The notes under the pieces: model-generated | The model's input: only the letters and a program-made list of their open reading frames with translations | Databases searched by the model: none | What the model was told of the DNA's origin: nothing | Shown: one piece after another, positions 16,272-25,245 of the stretch | How the letters are laid out: each line of letters opens with the position of its first letter | Numbering within the stretch: position 1 is the first letter of the stretch | Program-made: the position numbers and the translations under genes | DNA from: Selenomonadaceae bacterium | Lineage (GTDB): Bacteria > Bacillota > Negativicutes > Selenomonadales > Selenomonadaceae | Assembly: GCA_030523645.1 (NCBI GenBank) | Contig: JAUNIB010000001.1 | Coordinates: 1-64,000, forward strand | Length of the DNA stretch: 64,000 nt | Reading direction: 5' to 3'

Positions 16272-16377
16272 CAGGAATATTCTTCTATAGCTAGAATATA
16301 TAATAGGTCAGTACATCATTAGTTAATTGAATCGGTGATGATGGATATTTTTGTTGTAAAGAAAAGGGGGGAAAACA

Positions 16378-16722
16378 ATGGCTAATGATTGCATTTTCTG
16401 CAAAATCGCTGCTAAGGAGATTCCCTCTGCTTTGGTATATGAGGATGATCAGGTAGCAGTTTTTAATGATTTGGAGCCGCAGGCCCCGGTCCATGTCCTC
16501 ATTATTCCCAAGAAGCATGTGGCAAATGTGCTGGGTTTGAAGGCAGAGAAGGAATTGGCCGGTCACATTCTCGGTGAGGTTGTTCCGGCTCTGGTAGAGA
16601 AGCTGGGTCTCAAGGACGGCTTCCGTCTGGTAGCCAATACCGGCGCTCAGGGCGGTCAGACCGTCATGCATCTGCATTTCCATCTGCTGGGTGGCCGCGA
16701 CATGGCTTGGCCTCCCGGCTGA
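16378..16722 (+). CDS. hinT: HIT family hydrolase (HinT-like)
   Basis: 114 residues with CIFCKIAAKEIP at the N-terminus and the histidine triad MHLHFHLLGGR near the C-terminus. HinT proteins hydrolyse AMP-lysine and nucleoside phosphoramidates in the cytoplasm. The length is normal. GGGGGG precedes ATG 16378. A weak hairpin (TCAGAAA/TTTCTGA, 16725-16742) follows. Confidence 0.96.
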   Translation: MANDCIFCKIAAKEIPSALVYEDDQVAVFNDLEPQAPVHVLIIPKKHVANVLGLKAEKELAGHILGEVVPALVEKLGLKDGFRLVANTGAQGGQTVMHLHFHLLGGRDMAWPPG

Positions 16723-16766
16723 TCTCAGAAATTTTTTCTGAAACCGCCTATTTTGCCGATAGTGGT

Positions 16767-16795
16767 TTGACAATACAAGCAAATTTCGGTATAAT
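16767..16795 (+). promoter_or_regulatory. perfect consensus promoter of rpsU-yqeY
   Basis: TTGACA (16767-16772), 17-nt spacer, TATAAT (16790-16795): both boxes match consensus exactly, as expected for a ribosomal protein gene. The RNA start should be near 16802. Confidence 0.92.
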
Positions 16796-16845
16796 AGGCG
16801 AGTATCACACTACAACCCCATGTTTGGTGGAGGGGGGGAAACACG

Positions 16846-17028
16846 ATGGCTAACGAAGTAAAAGTCGGCAAAAACGAAAGCATTGACAGCGCTCTGCGTC
16901 GTTTCAAGCGCACCTGCCAGAAGGCCGGCACTTTGGCCGAGGTCAGAAAACGCGAGCACTATGAGAAACCCAGTGTCCGCCGCAAGAAGAAGTCCGAGGC
17001 TGCCCGCAAGCGTAAATTCCGTGCGTAA
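16846..17028 (+). CDS. rpsU: 30S ribosomal protein S21
   Basis: 60 residues starting [20 protein letters not shown] with the basic end [16 protein letters not shown], full length for S21. It belongs to the small-subunit platform and helps mRNA binding. A GGAGGGGGG stretch lies upstream of ATG 16846. yqeY follows at 34 nt, the usual Firmicute pairing. Confidence 0.97.
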   Translation: MANEVKVGKNESIDSALRRFKRTCQKAGTLAEVRKREHYEKPSVRRKKKSEAARKRKFRA

Positions 17029-17062
17029 GCTTTCGTAGCTGCGCCGATGACGGAGGTATAGT

Positions 17063-17512
17063 ATGTCCCTGAAGGAAAAGCTCGCTAATGACATGAAAGA
17101 GGCCATGAAGGCTCGCGAGGCCGGAAAAGAGCGCCTGAGCGTCATCCGACTGGTCCGCGGGGCTATTCGTCAGATTGAGATTGACCAGAAGGTCGAGCTG
17201 GACGACGAAGGAGTTCTGGCCGTCATCAGCAAAGAAGTCAAACAGCGCCGCGACTCCATCGAGGAGTTCAAAAAAGGCGGTCGAGAGGATCTCGTAGCTC
17301 AGAATGAAGCAGATATAGCCGTTCTCATGGAATATCTGCCGGCTCAGCTCTCCGAGGCAGAGGTAAAGGCTCTGGTAGATGAGGCTGTTGCTGCTGTAGG
17401 CGCGAAGGATCCCAAGGACATGGGCAAGGTAATGAAAGAGCTCATGCCGAAAGTCAAGGGCAAAGCCGACGGCAAGCTGGTAAACCAGCTGGTCAAAGCT
17501 GCTATTGGCTGA
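17063..17512 (+). CDS. yqeY: GatB/YqeY domain protein
   Basis: 149 residues forming one GatB/YqeY domain: SLKEKLANDMKEAMKAREAG at the N-terminus, LMEYLPAQLSEAEV in the middle and GKVMKELMPKVKGKADG near the end. This domain resembles the tRNA-binding tail of amidotransferase subunit GatB; the free-standing protein has no settled function. Its place behind rpsU suggests a translation link. GGAGG precedes ATG 17063. Confidence 0.96.
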   Translation: MSLKEKLANDMKEAMKAREAGKERLSVIRLVRGAIRQIEIDQKVELDDEGVLAVISKEVKQRRDSIEEFKKGGREDLVAQNEADIAVLMEYLPAQLSEAEVKALVDEAVAAVGAKDPKDMGKVMKELMPKVKGKADGKLVNQLVKAAIG

Positions 17513-17548
17513 TTAGAACAGGCTGTTTTGACAAACAAAAGATTAATG

Positions 17549-17579
17549 GGTCTTGCAGATTTGCAAGACCTATTTTTTT
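17549..17579 (+). terminator. intrinsic terminator of rpsU-yqeY
   Basis: GGTCTTGCA (17549-17557) pairs with TGCAAGACC (17562-17570) and is followed by TATTTTTTT. Confidence 0.92.
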
Positions 17580-17664
17580 ATGCCTTCATATTGTTGGGTG
17601 ATTTCGTGAAGGACTGTGCTGACGGCTTTCGGCTATCTGCTGTGGCATAGATTTTGCCCCGGAT

Positions 17665-17711
17665 ACCTTCCCCATTGGGGAAGGTGACAGCCGTAGGCTG
17701 ACGGATGAGGT
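17665..17711. repeat. interspersed palindromic repeat, family A (inverted)
   Basis: ACCTTCCCC/GGGGAAGGT followed by CAGCC-gta-GGCTG and ACGGATGAGGT: the reverse complement layout of the copy at 9418. It sits between the yqeY terminator and the Fic control region. Confidence 0.85.
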
Positions 17712-17715
17712 AATT

Positions 17716-17823
17716 CTTAGGGAGAAAATGTTAAAAATATTGACATAAAGTCACCCTAAACTGAATGGAATCTTGAATTTTAGGGTGAAAAATACTAAAA
17801 TGATGACAGAAAATCACCCTAAA
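17716..17823. promoter_or_regulatory. duplicated inverted-repeat operator array before fic-like gene
   Basis: Half-sites: CTTAGGGAGA (17716), TCACCCTAAA (17751), TTTAGGGTGA (17779), TCACCCTAAA (17814). They form two inverted pairs, each with exactly 25 nt between arms, and the second pair is displaced 63 nt from the first, indicating a tandem duplication. A promoter with -35 TTGAAT (17773-17778), 17-nt spacer and -10 TAAAAT (17796-17801) has one half-site in its spacer. The last half-site touches the ribosome binding site AAAAGGAGG. This looks like cooperative repression, perhaps autoregulation. Confidence 0.6.
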
Positions 17824-17836
17824 AGGAGGCCGTCGT

Positions 17837-18772
17837 ATGAGTGATATCGGTACACTGCAGAAGCTGTTAAATGATAAAGCCGATTTGCAGGCACAGCTCA
17901 ATGTATCTGCATTTGATGGCAGTATTGAAATAAAAACCATAAATAATGAAAAATACATTTATGTCAGGAAAAAAGAGGCGGGTAAGTACAAGTCTAAGTA
18001 TATAGACAGGTACTCAGAAGCACTTTATGCGATGGCGGTGAGCCAGTCACAGCAAATTAGAGCGATAAAGAAAAAGCTCAGACAAATTGAAAAAGAGCTG
18101 GCGAAACTTGGATATGAAGAATCAGAACTCAGTCCGCGAGTCCGATTAAACATTGATTTTGCCAGGGCGAATGTGAAGAGCCTGATTTATGATCAGGCAG
18201 TACTGGAAGGTGTAGCAACTACTTTCCCCCAGACAGAGACAATTCTGGAAAATGGAGAAGTCAACGGTGTAAAAGCCAGTGACGTTCAGAAAATATTAAA
18301 TCTGAAGCACGCATGGGAATTTATCGTTGACCCTGATGTGGTATCGTCACCTTGCGATTTCTATCTGCTTAGTCATGTGGCACGATTGGTAAATGAAGGA
18401 TTTTTTGACAATGGCGGTTATGTCAGAAGTGTACCGGTAACTATTGGCGGCTCTGCCTATGTTCCGCCTATTCCTGATGAATACGCCGTAAAAGATAGAA
18501 TTAGTGACATAATCAATTCCACTCTTGCAGAAGAAGACAAAGCAGTGGAATTGGCACTTTACTGTATGAAGACACAGATCTTTATTGACGGCAATAAAAG
18601 AGCAGCAATTATTTTCGCAAACCATTTTATGATTAAACATGGATTAGGGCTGCTTGTAGTTCCGGAAAGTCTTGTTCCGGATTTTAAGAAACTTCTTGTT
18701 GCTTATTATGAGGATAAAAGCGTTGAGATGATAAAGCGATTCTTAAAAGAAAAGTGCTGGCGTAAATTCTGA
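17837..18772 (+). CDS. Fic/DOC-fold protein with altered active site
   Basis: 311 residues. Residues 1-95 hold a coiled, charged segment with a short basic domain (EKYIYVRKKEAGKYKSKYID). The second half contains TQIFIDGNKRAAIIFAN, clearly the Fic loop HxFx(D/E)GNxRxxR, but the catalytic His is Gln and the last Arg is Ile. The GNKR phosphate-binding part is kept. Fic enzymes transfer AMP or phosphate groups to proteins; this one may bind nucleotide without the usual chemistry, act as an antitoxin-like partner, or use another base. Codon use is AT-rich relative to neighbours, and it stands alone with its own operator array, suggesting acquisition. Confidence 0.8.
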   Translation: MSDIGTLQKLLNDKADLQAQLNVSAFDGSIEIKTINNEKYIYVRKKEAGKYKSKYIDRYSEALYAMAVSQSQQIRAIKKKLRQIEKELAKLGYEESELSPRVRLNIDFARANVKSLIYDQAVLEGVATTFPQTETILENGEVNGVKASDVQKILNLKHAWEFIVDPDVVSSPCDFYLLSHVARLVNEGFFDNGGYVRSVPVTIGGSAYVPPIPDEYAVKDRISDIINSTLAEEDKAVELALYCMKTQIFIDGNKRAAIIFANHFMIKHGLGLLVVPESLVPDFKKLLVAYYEDKSVEMIKRFLKEKCWRKF

Positions 18773-18836
18773 GAACTGTAAACGAAAGAAGAATATTTGT
18801 CAGATGCAAGTATACAATGGACATGAAGCGTTTAGA

Positions 18837-18864
18837 TTGACTTTTTTTCTCCCTGTGTTATGCT
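18837..18864 (+). promoter_or_regulatory. promoter of aminotransferase gene
   Basis: -35 TTGACT (18837-18842), 16-nt spacer, -10 TATGCT (18859-18864), about 75 nt before the start codon. Confidence 0.65.
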
Positions 18865-18941
18865 ATGCAGGTAACTTTGAAGCTGTAGTTGTTTATCAGC
18901 GTTTTGCATAATATTTTGAAAGATTATAGGGGGATTTTACA

Positions 18942-20180
18942 ATGTCTATGGCAGCAAGTCATGCCGCTAACAAGAAGCTTAGCGATGCAATTTTCGGAGC
19001 CAGTGCCGCTTGTCAGGCAGCCGCCGCCAAGGTCGGTGCCGACAAAGTAACCAATGCCACCATCGGTGCCATCATGGATGAGCAGGAGAAGCTTGCCTGC
19101 ATCCCTACCATGGAAAAGGTATTCCGCGCTCTGCCCATCACCGATGCTATTGCCTACGCACCCATCACCGGCCTGCCGGGCTATCTTGACACCGTTGTTG
19201 ATCTGACCTTCGCTGATATGCGTCCGCAGGGCTACACCGCTGCCTGCGCTACTGCCGGCGGTACCGGTGCCATCCATCATGCTATTGCCAACTACTCTGA
19301 GATCGGCGACGAGGTCCTCACCAGTGACTGGTACTGGGGTCCCTACAGCGTTCTCTGCCAGGAGCAGGGCCGCAAGCTGGCTACCTATGAGCTTTTCGAT
19401 GCTCAGCAGAATTTCAATATCAAGGGCTTCACCGCTAAGGTAGAGGAGCTCCTCGGCAAGCAGGAATCCCTCCTTGTCATCATCAACACTCCGGCGCACA
19501 ATCCGACCGGCTACAGCCTCAGCGAAGAGGACTGGGGGCAGGTCATCGATGTAGTAAAGGCTCAGGCCGCTAAGGGCAAGAAGGTAACTGTCCTTGTCGA
19601 TATCGCCTACATCGACTATGCCGGTGAGAAGAACGAGACCCGCAAGTTCATGAAGATGTTCGAAGGCATGCCTGAGAATGTCATGATTCTCTTCGCCTTC
19701 TCCATGTCCAAGGGTTATACCATGTACGGCCAGCGCTGCGGCGCTATTATCGGACTCACCCAGTCCAAGGCCGTCATCGATGAGTTTGCCGATGCTGTTA
19801 AGTTCTCCAGCCGTGCTACCTGGTCCAACTGCAACCGCGGTGCCATGACTGTCCTCACCACCATTCAGCAGGACAAGGCTCTCCTTGCTCAGTTCGAGAA
19901 GGAGCGTGCCGAGTACTACGAAATCATCAAGCAGCGCGGTGCTATCTTCATGGAAGAGGCAAAGGCCTGCGGCCTCAATGCTCTTCCCTACAAGGCTGGT
20001 TTCTTCCTCTCCATCCCGTCTGTTGATCCGGGTGCCGTCTGCGACAAGCTCCATGACGACCTCATCTTCGCAGTACCTCTCAAGAAGGGCGTCCGCGTAG
20101 CTGTCTGCGCCGTTTCCATTGCCAAGATGAAGGGCATGGCTCAGAAGATTAAGAATGCAATGACTGCTGTCGGTCAGTAA
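18942..20180 (+). CDS. class I/II PLP-dependent aminotransferase
   Basis: 412 residues of fold-type I. The PLP-binding lysine is in FSMSKGYTMYGQRCG, the glycine-rich cofactor loop in ATAGGTGAIHHAI, and NTPAHNPTGY carries the conserved Asn-Pro. The family includes aspartate and aromatic aminotransferases; substrate preference is not determinable, though the sequence resembles TyrB-type enzymes. Codon use is highly biased (nearly all GCC/GCT, AAG, CTC), suggesting high expression. GGGGG precedes ATG 18942. It has its own promoter and terminator. Confidence 0.93.
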   Translation: MSMAASHAANKKLSDAIFGASAACQAAAAKVGADKVTNATIGAIMDEQEKLACIPTMEKVFRALPITDAIAYAPITGLPGYLDTVVDLTFADMRPQGYTAACATAGGTGAIHHAIANYSEIGDEVLTSDWYWGPYSVLCQEQGRKLATYELFDAQQNFNIKGFTAKVEELLGKQESLLVIINTPAHNPTGYSLSEEDWGQVIDVVKAQAAKGKKVTVLVDIAYIDYAGEKNETRKFMKMFEGMPENVMILFAFSMSKGYTMYGQRCGAIIGLTQSKAVIDEFADAVKFSSRATWSNCNRGAMTVLTTIQQDKALLAQFEKERAEYYEIIKQRGAIFMEEAKACGLNALPYKAGFFLSIPSVDPGAVCDKLHDDLIFAVPLKKGVRVAVCAVSIAKMKGMAQKIKNAMTAVGQ

Positions 20181-20196
20181 TAATTTGACATTTTCC

Positions 20197-20240
20197 AATA
20201 ATCCAAGTGCGATTGAACATCTCACTTGGATTATTTTTTT
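20197..20240 (+). terminator. intrinsic terminator of aminotransferase gene
   Basis: AATAATCCAAGTG (20197-20209) pairs with CACTTGGATTATT (20223-20235), followed by TTTTT. Confidence 0.92.
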
Positions 20241-20320
20241 ACCCGGCACCGTCGGCAGATAATTTCTTGAAAAGGTTTGCAGGTAAAGCAGGAAAATACA
20301 GCAAAAATATAGAATAATTG

Positions 20321-20350
20321 TATTGGGTAAGTCTGCAGATTTGCCCAATA
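20321..20350. promoter_or_regulatory. 30-bp near-perfect palindrome upstream of glgC
   Basis: The arms TATTGGGTAAGTC (20321-20333) and GATTTGCCCAATA (20338-20350) pair fully in RNA with two G-U wobbles around a TGCA centre. It lies 88 nt before the glgC start and has no T-run on the plus strand. It could be an operator or a leader hairpin controlling the glycogen operon. Confidence 0.5.
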
Positions 20351-20437
20351 AGAAAATAAAAGAAGTCCTGCGGAAAAATAAAAAAAGACAGCCGGAAAAG
20401 CAGTGTCCGGCACCTATATTTTTGGGGAGGGAAATCT

Positions 20438-21580
20438 ATGAAGATTCAATGTCTGGCCATGATTTTGGCCGGTGGTCAGGGAAGCCGTCTCGGCGTTCTC
20501 ACCAAGTCGGTGGCAAAGCCGGCGGTAATGTTCGGCGGAAAATATCGAATTATCGACTTTCCTTTGTCCAACTGTGCCAATTCCGGAATCAAGCGCGTTG
20601 GTGTTCTGACTCAGTACAGACCGCTGGAGCTGAACAACTATCTGGGTACCGGCGGTGCCTGGGATCTTGACCGTCATGAGGGCGGCGTTTTCATTCTGCC
20701 TCCGTATGCTCGTGAGAAGGGGGCGGACTGGTACAAGGGGACAGCCGATGCCATCTATCAGAATATAAACTTCATAGAGCTGTCCGACCCGGAGTATGTA
20801 CTTATCCTTTCCGGTGACCATATCTATACTATGGACTACTCCAAGATGCTGGACAGCCACATTGCCAACGGCGCGGAAGCCACCATCGGCGTATTTGAGG
20901 TGCCCTGGGATGAGGCTCCCCGCTTCGGTATTATGAACACCGATGAATCGGGACGGATTACCGAGTTCGAGGAGAAGCCGGCTCAGCCCAAGAGCAATCT
21001 GGCTTCCATGGGAATCTATATTTTCAACAAGGATTTCCTGCTGAAATATCTGGAGGAGGATGCCGAGCTGGAAAGCTCCAGTCATGACTTCGGCAAGGAC
21101 ATCATCCCCAAGATGCTGGCAGACAAAGCAAGAATGTTCTCCTACGCCTACGAGGGATACTGGAAGGATGTAGGTACCATCGAGAGTCTATGGCAGGCAA
21201 ATATGGATCTGCTGGAGGACGAGCCGCCCATCGATACAGACGGAAAATGGCAGATAAGCTCCAGCAACCTCTCTATGCCGCCCCACTTTGTAGGCAAGGA
21301 TGCGAAGGTCAGCCGCTCCATGATAAGTGAGGGCGCGCAGATTCTCGGCTCCGTAGTCGGCTCAGTGATATTCCACGGCGTCCGGGTAGCGGCTGGCAGC
21401 GAAATCGAAAGCTCCGTTGTCATGCCCTTTGCGAAGATTGGCGAGGGTGCCAAAGTGGAGTATGCCATCATCGCCACAAATGCGGTGGTTGAGCCGGGCG
21501 CAGTAGTGAAGGGCGAGCCGGGCAGCATTGCCGTGGTGGCCGAGGGTGAAGTCGTAAAGGCTTCCGGCGCACAGGGCTGA
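20438..21580 (+). CDS. glgC: glucose-1-phosphate adenylyltransferase
   Basis: 380 residues. Makes ADP-glucose from ATP and glucose-1-phosphate, the committed step of glycogen synthesis. The N-terminal nucleotidyltransferase motif is [18 protein letters not shown], and [12 protein letters not shown] carries the metal-binding Asp; FEEKPAQPK follows, then a left-handed beta-helix C-domain. GGGGAGGG precedes ATG 20438. It heads glgC-glgD-glgP-glgB-glgA, and glgD begins 14 nt after it. Confidence 0.97.
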   Translation: MKIQCLAMILAGGQGSRLGVLTKSVAKPAVMFGGKYRIIDFPLSNCANSGIKRVGVLTQYRPLELNNYLGTGGAWDLDRHEGGVFILPPYAREKGADWYKGTADAIYQNINFIELSDPEYVLILSGDHIYTMDYSKMLDSHIANGAEATIGVFEVPWDEAPRFGIMNTDESGRITEFEEKPAQPKSNLASMGIYIFNKDFLLKYLEEDAELESSSHDFGKDIIPKMLADKARMFSYAYEGYWKDVGTIESLWQANMDLLEDEPPIDTDGKWQISSSNLSMPPHFVGKDAKVSRSMISEGAQILGSVVGSVIFHGVRVAAGSEIESSVVMPFAKIGEGAKVEYAIIATNAVVEPGAVVKGEPGSIAVVAEGEVVKASGAQG

Positions 21581-21594
21581 GGGGAGGAAAAGTC

Positions 21595-22704
21595 ATGAAG
21601 AATGTATTGGGCATAATCAGTCTTGTTCAGGATAATTCCCGGATTAAAGAGTTTACCGCGAAACGGCCGATCGGTGCTATTCCCATTGCCGGCCGTTACC
21701 GCCTCATAGATTTCAGCTTGTCCAATCTGGTCAATTCCGGAGTGGACAATGTAGGTATCATGCTGCCGCCCCGTTCCCGCTCCCTCCTTGATCATGTGCG
21801 AAGCGGTAAGGATTGGGATTTGGCCAGAAAGCGGAAGGGTCTTATCTACCTGCCGCCGACCATTGACGGTGAGCGCAGCCGCCTCGGCAATATAATGAGC
21901 GCTTACGACAATATTGATTTCGTCAACCAGAGCGAAGAGGAATATGTCCTGCTGGTAGGCGGCGATATTGTTTACAATATGGATTTCACACCGGTATATG
22001 ACTGCCTGCAGGAGTCCGGGGCCGACATTGTAGTAGTCTATACGAAGGCCCGGGAGAACAAGAATGATTTCGGTGCCGTGCTGACCACGACTCAGGGGTC
22101 CAATGTGGTAACGGATATTGCCGTGAAGTCCACAGTGAAGGCCGGTGACAATGTCGGTCTGGGCATCTACCTGATGAAGAAATCGGTATATGCCGATCTT
22201 GTTACTACTGCCTATGAGCACGGCGGAGTAGACTTCCTGCGGGATGCTATCATGACCATGGGCGACAGATACATCGCCGTCGGCTATGAGCACAGCGGCT
22301 ATGCCGTCACCATCGGCTCTACTATGACCTACTACCGGGTCAGCATGGAGATGCTGGAGCCGGCAGTCTGGGAGGAGCTGTTCATGTGCGGCCGGACAAT
22401 CTACACGAAGCTGAGAGACAAGGCCCCGGTAGAGTACAAGTCCACCGCAGAGGTCAGCGATACGCTGGCGGCCAACGGCTGCATCATCCGCGGCAAGGTT
22501 GAACACAGCGTTCTCTTCCGCGGCGTCGTGGTGGAGGAAGGAGCGGAGGTAAAGAACTGCATCATCATGCAGGATGCGGTTATTCATGCCGGAGCTCATA
22601 TTGCAAATGCCATTCTGGATAAGAATGTCGTCATAACCGAGGATAAGCGTCTCAGCGGCGCCTTTAACTATCCAATGATTATTGGTAAGGATATCACGAT
22701 TTAA
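21595..22704 (+). CDS. glgD: ADP-glucose pyrophosphorylase regulatory subunit
   Basis: 369 residues, homologous to GlgC over its length but with the active motif lost: the N-terminus reads LGIISLVQDNSRIKEFTAKR instead of the G-G-x-G-x-R-L loop. In Firmicutes GlgD pairs with GlgC and raises its activity. The beta-helix end is retained (IIMQDAVIHAGAHI). GGGGAGG precedes ATG 21595. Confidence 0.96.
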   Translation: MKNVLGIISLVQDNSRIKEFTAKRPIGAIPIAGRYRLIDFSLSNLVNSGVDNVGIMLPPRSRSLLDHVRSGKDWDLARKRKGLIYLPPTIDGERSRLGNIMSAYDNIDFVNQSEEEYVLLVGGDIVYNMDFTPVYDCLQESGADIVVVYTKARENKNDFGAVLTTTQGSNVVTDIAVKSTVKAGDNVGLGIYLMKKSVYADLVTTAYEHGGVDFLRDAIMTMGDRYIAVGYEHSGYAVTIGSTMTYYRVSMEMLEPAVWEELFMCGRTIYTKLRDKAPVEYKSTAEVSDTLAANGCIIRGKVEHSVLFRGVVVEEGAEVKNCIIMQDAVIHAGAHIANAILDKNVVITEDKRLSGAFNYPMIIGKDITI

Positions 22705-22735
22705 TCATCGCTTCCTTTACCGGGAGGGACCTTTA

Positions 22736-25219
22736 TTGACTATCGAACCAAAAAGACCGCAGATGAAGGATTTCAAGGACCGCTTCATAATAACGGCCAG
22801 AACCCTTTACGGCCGTGACCTGACCGACCTCAGCAAAGAGGAACTGTATCAGACACTGGCAGCTACCGTGAAGCAGTATGTGTCGGAAAACTGGGTAAAG
22901 ACAAACCGGGCTTACAAAGACCGGGGCGTGAAGCAGGTCTATTATTTCTCCGTAGAATTTCTCCTGGGCCGTCTGCTGAATACCAATCTGGTAAATCTCG
23001 GTATTCGCCGGGAAGTAGAGGAGCAGCTTAAGGAGCTGGGCGTAGACCTGGAGGAGCTTATTCCCGAGGAGCGGGACGCCGGCCTGGGCAACGGTGGCCT
23101 CGGCCGTCTGGCTGCCTGTTTTATCGACTCCATGGCCTCTCTCGGCCTGCCGGGCAACGGCTGCAGCATCCGCTACCGCTACGGCCTCTTTGAGCAGCAT
23201 ATACTGGATGGCAATCAGGTAGAGATACCCGACAACTGGTTGAAGAATGCCTTTGCCTGGGAGTACCGCAAGCCGGACAAGTCTGTCCATGTCCACTTCG
23301 GCGGCAACGCCTACATGGCGGAGAACGAGGACGGCTCACTGAAGCTGGTTCACGAGGGCGGCTACAAGGTGCTGGCTGTCCCCTACGATGTGCCGGTAGT
23401 GGGCTATGATAATTCCACCGTCAATACTCTCCGCCTGTGGAACAGTGAGGTGGACGAGGACTTCCAGACCAATATGGTCATGACTGAGGAGCAGGTGGCC
23501 GCACACCATCAGTACTACGACTCTGTGCAGAATATCACCAAGTTCCTCTATCCCAACGATAATACCTACGAGGGCAGAGCCCTCCGTCTGGTGCAGGAAT
23601 ACTTCTTCGTATCCGCCGGTATACAGAGCATCGTGCAGCATCATCTGAAGGAAGGCGTGAAGCCGGTACAGCTCCCCGACCGGGTGGAAATCCACATCAA
23701 CGATACCCATCCTGCCCTCTGCGTAGCGGAAATAATGCGTATCCTCGTAGACGAGCAGGGGATGGACTGGGAGCCGGCCTGGGAGACTACCCGCCGGATG
23801 ATTGCCTATACCAATCACACCATCCTGCCGGAGGCGCTGGAGAAGTGGCCGGTGGAGATGGTGAAGCGCTTTATCCCCCGTATCTACATGATTATCGAGG
23901 AGATAAACCGCCGCTTCCTTATTGATGTACGCCGCCGCTACCCCGGAGACGAGGAGCGGGTGCGGGCTATGTCCATCATTCAGGACGGCAGCGTCCACAT
24001 GGCAAGACTTTCCGTAGTGGGCAGCCACAGCGTAAACGGCGTAGCGAAGATACACTCCGAGATTCTCTGCCGGGAGACTATGCAGAAATTCAGCGATTTC
24101 TATCCCGGCAAGTTCAATAACAAGACAAACGGCATTACCCATCGCCGCTGGCTCATTGCCGCCAATCCCCAGCTGGCCGACCTGCTGGACGAGACTATCT
24201 CCACTGACTGGCGCAAGACACCGGAGCGGCTGGCTGACCTGAAGCCCTTCGCTGACGACAGCTGCTTCCGGGATAAGCTGGAGCTGGTGAAGGATAAGCG
24301 CAAGGATGAGCTGGCTGCCTATGTGGCAAGGAACAACGACATCATCATTGACCCGGAGTCGGTGTTCGACATACAGGTAAAGCGGATCCATTCCTACAAG
24401 CGTCAGCTTATGAACATCCTGCATATCATGTATCAGTACGACAGGCTGAAGAATGACCCGTCCTACGATGTGCAGCCCATTACCTACTTCTTCGGCGGCA
24501 AGGCGGCTCCCGGTTACTATATTGCAAAGGAGACCATCCGCCTTATCAATGCTGTAGCTGAGAAGGTAAACAAAGATCCGCTGGTCCGCGGCCGGATGAA
24601 GGTAGTCTTCCTCGTGAACTTCGGTGTATCGGTAGGCGAGCTGGTATATCCTGCCGCCGATATAAGCGAGCAGATTTCTACCGCCAGCAAGGAGGCCTCC
24701 GGTACCGGCAACATGAAGTTCATGATGAACGGTGCCATCACCCTCGGTACCATGGACGGTGCCAATGTGGAAATCTGTGATATCGTAGGCCATGACAACT
24801 GCGTTATCTTCGGTCTGCGGGCGCATGAGGTCATCAGCTTCTACCGCAACGGTATGTACTCCGCCTGGGATGAATATAACAGCAACGCCTCCCTGCGCCG
24901 GGTAGTTGACCAGCTTACGGATGGCACTTACGGAGACTTCGGATCCCTTCGTGACTATCTGCTGAACCACAACGATGAATTCTTCATCCTCAAAGACTTC
25001 GAGGCTTACCGCGGCGCCCATGAGGAAATTGTCCGCCGCTACAGCCAGCGAGATGCCTGGCTGAAGTCCTCGGCGATAAATATTGCCGGCTCCGGCTTCT
25101 TCTCATCTGACCGTACCATCAGAGAGTATGCCCGGGACATCTGGCACATCAGTCCGCTGGAGATACAGGGGACGAAGAAGGCGAAGCCTATAGAGCCGCT
25201 GCGGCCCTACGGCTTCTGA
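22736..25219 (+). CDS. glgP: glycogen/maltodextrin phosphorylase
   Basis: 827 residues of GT35. Releases glucose-1-phosphate from alpha-1,4-glucan. N-terminal markers include YYFSVEFLLGR and AGLGNGGLGRLAAC; the PLP-binding lysine is in SGTGNMKFMMNG and NGITHRRW is conserved. TTG 22736 is preferred because GGGAGGG lies 8 nt upstream. ATG 22763 lacks a binding site, and the longer frame from 22682 overlaps glgD without one. Its operon position lets synthesis and breakdown share control. Confidence 0.96.
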   Translation: MTIEPKRPQMKDFKDRFIITARTLYGRDLTDLSKEELYQTLAATVKQYVSENWVKTNRAYKDRGVKQVYYFSVEFLLGRLLNTNLVNLGIRREVEEQLKELGVDLEELIPEERDAGLGNGGLGRLAACFIDSMASLGLPGNGCSIRYRYGLFEQHILDGNQVEIPDNWLKNAFAWEYRKPDKSVHVHFGGNAYMAENEDGSLKLVHEGGYKVLAVPYDVPVVGYDNSTVNTLRLWNSEVDEDFQTNMVMTEEQVAAHHQYYDSVQNITKFLYPNDNTYEGRALRLVQEYFFVSAGIQSIVQHHLKEGVKPVQLPDRVEIHINDTHPALCVAEIMRILVDEQGMDWEPAWETTRRMIAYTNHTILPEALEKWPVEMVKRFIPRIYMIIEEINRRFLIDVRRRYPGDEERVRAMSIIQDGSVHMARLSVVGSHSVNGVAKIHSEILCRETMQKFSDFYPGKFNNKTNGITHRRWLIAANPQLADLLDETISTDWRKTPERLADLKPFADDSCFRDKLELVKDKRKDELAAYVARNNDIIIDPESVFDIQVKRIHSYKRQLMNILHIMYQYDRLKNDPSYDVQPITYFFGGKAAPGYYIAKETIRLINAVAEKVNKDPLVRGRMKVVFLVNFGVSVGELVYPAADISEQISTASKEASGTGNMKFMMNGAITLGTMDGANVEICDIVGHDNCVIFGLRAHEVISFYRNGMYSAWDEYNSNASLRRVVDQLTDGTYGDFGSLRDYLLNHNDEFFILKDFEAYRGAHEEIVRRYSQRDAWLKSSAINIAGSGFFSSDRTIREYARDIWHISPLEIQGTKKAKPIEPLRPYGF

Positions 25220-25245
25220 CAGGAATTTATAAAGGGGGAGCGTTT

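Noticed and set aside
15230-16294. 354-codon plus-strand frame
   Set aside because: Out-of-frame shadow of the anion permease; its Gly/Cys/Ala/Arg-rich product is not protein-like.
23336-25021. 561-codon minus-strand frame
   Set aside because: Antisense to glgP, with no ribosome binding site or recognisable motif.
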